5,903 nucleotides of DNA, from the NCBI GenBank assembly GCA_015661535.1, contig DQVY01000177.1:1-5903 (forward strand), read 5' to 3'. Source of the DNA: Sulfurovum sp. (GTDB lineage: Bacteria; Campylobacterota; Campylobacteria; Campylobacterales; Sulfurovaceae). Below are positions 4,221 through 5,903 of the stretch, in pieces (the stretch's first letter is position 1; every line of letters starts with the position of its first letter). The notes under the pieces are model-generated. The model saw nothing but the letters and a program-made list of their open reading frames with translations, was not told the DNA's origin and searched no databases. The translations under genes and the position numbers were made by a program.

Positions 4221-5903
4221 TTATCCTCCTGAGATTGCCAAGGTTACCCTGTAGGCTATGAAACTTAAGATCCAAGCAGTTGCGGTTGTCATGACAAAAA
4301 GGTAGGCCAAGTATTTCCAGCCTCCAGCCTCTTTGGCAAAGACCATCGATGCAGCCAAACAAGGCAAATAGATCATAACAAAGACAATAAAAGCAATGGC
4401 CGCAGCAAACGGGATATTTGCTTTGATCTGCGCAATAAGCCCTTCATTCCCTTCGTCTACTTCGTCTCCCAGGGCATAAAGTACCCCAAGGGTAGAGACA
4501 ACTACTTCTTTGGCAGCAAGTCCTGTTTCAAGGGCTACTGCCATTCTCCAATCAAAACCAAGCGGCGCAAAAAATGGCTCAGAAGCATGTCCCACTTTAC
4601 CCAGATAACTCTGTTCGAGTAAGGCCAAAGAGAGTTCATTGTTCAACTGTTTAGAGAGCTCAGCATTTGTACTCTGTTCAATTTTAACCGCATAAGTGGC
4701 TTCCAACTCCATATTTTTCGGATAATTAGAGGCAAACCAAATAAGCACAGAGGCCGCTAAAATGTAGGTTCCTGCTTTTTTCAAATATGATTTTGCCTGT
4801 CCATACACGGTATGCCAGACCAATTTAAAGGAAGGCATACGGTATTTTGGCATTTCCATTACAAAAGGTTCATCCTCTCCTTTAAAGACAAATATCTTCA
4901 ATACTTTGGCAGCGAACAGTCCCAAAATAGCGCCAGAGATGTAAATAATAAATAAAATATTCCCTGCTTGTTCCGCACCAAAGAAAGCGCCCGCAAAGAG
5001 CACATAAATAGGAAGTCTTGCCCCACAAGACATAAATCCGATAATAAAGAGTGTAATGAGTCTGTCTTTTTCATTTTTAAGCGTACGTGCCGCCATATAG
5101 GCAGGTACAGAACAGCCAAAGCCTGTCACCAAAGGGATGAAACTTTTACCGTGTAACCCAAACTTATGAAAAAACCCATCAAGTAAAAAGGCTACACGAC
5201 TCATATAGCCTGTGGTTTCCAGCAGTGCTATCCCTACAAAAAGAATGATAATATTAGGCAAGAACATGATGACAGCGCCTACACCGGCGATCATACCATC
5301 TGCGACCAAGGAACCCAACTCCCCGTCTCCAAGTACACTTTTTGCTTGATCACCTATCCAGCTAAATGCAATATCTATATAGTCCATGGGAACAGAACCC
5401 AACTCAAAGGTAAGTTGAAACAATCCCCACATAAAAAACAGGAAGAGAGGGATACCCAAAAATTTATTGATAAGCAGGTTGTCTATTTTCTGTGTAAGGT
5501 TTTTTGCTTTCATACCTGAAACAGACATCACTTCCATCTTTGCCCCTTTGGCAAAAGCAAAATGTTCATCTGCAAAGATATCATCCAAGTCTTTTGTATT
5601 TGTATGCAGATAGATATGCTGAAGCCCTTCTCTTATAATAGGCAGCATCTCTATCCATATAGGTTCATCATGCATCTTTTTATAGACATCTGCATCTTCT
5701 TGCAGTAAACGTACTGCCAATTGACGGTAGGGGATCGTACTTTTGTATTTTTTCTCTTCCAGAAATGCGGTAATGGAGGCTATCTCTTCTTCTATATGAT
5801 CAGAGTAAATCACTTTTGCAGAGGTTTCTTCTCTCTCATACACTTCAATGATCGCTTTTTTGAGTGCATCGATCCCTGTTTTGTCTGAAGCAGACGTTTT
5901 AAC
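4221..5903 (-). CDS. feoB: Ferrous iron permease FeoB (N-terminus beyond the window)
   Basis: FeoB is the inner-membrane Fe(II) transporter with an N-terminal GTPase domain. The reading frame is open to the right edge, so the gene is partial: 560 residues are visible and roughly 140-170 are missing. The first visible residues, VKTSASDKTGIDALKKAI, are the G5 motif (TSA) and final helix of the G domain. A cytosolic helical domain follows (to about 125), then the membrane part from about 146. Counting from the first visible codon, the first Gate motif GFGCSVPA is at 261-268 (C264) and the conserved MSCGARLPIYVLFAGAFF segment starts at 291 (C293). TGLAAKEVVVSTLG is at 460-473 and YLPC at 512-515 (C515). 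A periplasmic loop with QSYLGKVGHASEPFFAPLGFDWR precedes AKEVV. All key membrane motifs are present and no frameshift is seen. A GTG at 5843 is not the real start, because conserved G-domain sequence lies upstream of it. Confidence 0.97.
   Translation of the reverse strand, partial: VKTSASDKTGIDALKKAIIEVYEREETSAKVIYSDHIEEEIASITAFLEEKKYKSTIPYRQLAVRLLQEDADVYKKMHDEPIWIEMLPIIREGLQHIYLHTNTKDLDDIFADEHFAFAKGAKMEVMSVSGMKAKNLTQKIDNLLINKFLGIPLFLFFMWGLFQLTFELGSVPMDYIDIAFSWIGDQAKSVLGDGELGSLVADGMIAGVGAVIMFLPNIIILFVGIALLETTGYMSRVAFLLDGFFHKFGLHGKSFIPLVTGFGCSVPAYMAARTLKNEKDRLITLFIIGFMSCGARLPIYVLFAGAFFGAEQAGNILFIIYISGAILGLFAAKVLKIFVFKGEDEPFVMEMPKYRMPSFKLVWHTVYGQAKSYLKKAGTYILAASVLIWFASNYPKNMELEATYAVKIEQSTNAELSKQLNNELSLALLEQSYLGKVGHASEPFFAPLGFDWRMAVALETGLAAKEVVVSTLGVLYALGDEVDEGNEGLIAQIKANIPFAAAIAFIVFVMIYLPCLAASMVFAKEAGGWKYLAYLFVMTTATAWILSFIAYRVTLAISGG
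4224..4230 (-). promoter_or_regulatory. Shine-Dalgarno of feoA encoded by the last feoB codons
   Basis: The minus strand reads AGGAGGATAAACAATG. AGGAGGA is formed by the final serine-glycine-glycine codons of feoB, TAA is the feoB stop, and ATG starts feoA after a 6-base spacer. This is one of the strongest ribosome binding sites in the window and implies coupled production of FeoB and FeoA. Confidence 0.8.

Noticed and set aside
4898..5156. Small open frames in other frames of feoB on both strands
   Set aside because: They lie inside the conserved membrane region of feoB, whose frame is secure.
5841..5843. GTG as the start of feoB
   Set aside because: The same frame continues upstream to the window edge and encodes the G5 region of the FeoB GTPase domain, so the true start is outside the window.

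Overview
The window looks like ordinary core chromosome from a Campylobacterota (epsilonproteobacterial) genome. The protein style and moderate AT richness fit a free-living Sulfurovum- or Sulfurimonas-like genus, but this is a judgement from recognisable proteins (short DapF, CoaE with an STGKST P-loop, YcbB-type transpeptidase, FeoB), not from a search. All genes lie on the minus strand, so transcription runs from the right edge to the left edge.

Right part (about 3987-5903): a ferrous-iron uptake pair. feoB is cut by the right edge and lacks most of its N-terminal G domain. It is followed 3 bases later by feoA, so the order is feoB then feoA. The feoA ribosome binding site is written in the last two glycine codons and stop of feoB.

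Middle gap (3866-3986): a 121-base AT-rich intergenic region. It holds a good extended -10 element, a near-palindrome overlapping it, and a second related arm about five helical turns away. No convincing intrinsic terminator for feoA is visible.

Left-centre (154-3865): a tight four-gene run. It encodes a secreted YcbB-type L,D-transpeptidase with a peptidoglycan-binding domain, coaE (dephospho-CoA kinase), dapF (diaminopimelate epimerase) and a secreted Sel1-repeat protein. coaE and dapF overlap by 14 bases and dapF starts with GTG. The two envelope enzymes are linked in logic: DapF makes the meso-diaminopimelate that L,D-transpeptidases join into 3-3 cross-links. A perfect extended -10 sequence straddles the dapF stop codon and could give the Sel1 gene its own promoter.

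Left edge (16-91): a complete tRNA-Val(GAC) with encoded CCA, preceded by its own TATAAT box.

No mobile element, CRISPR array, phage gene or clearly new system was found. The most interesting points are regulatory: the dyad at the transpeptidase promoter, the internal promoter at the dapF stop, and the inverted feo gene order.
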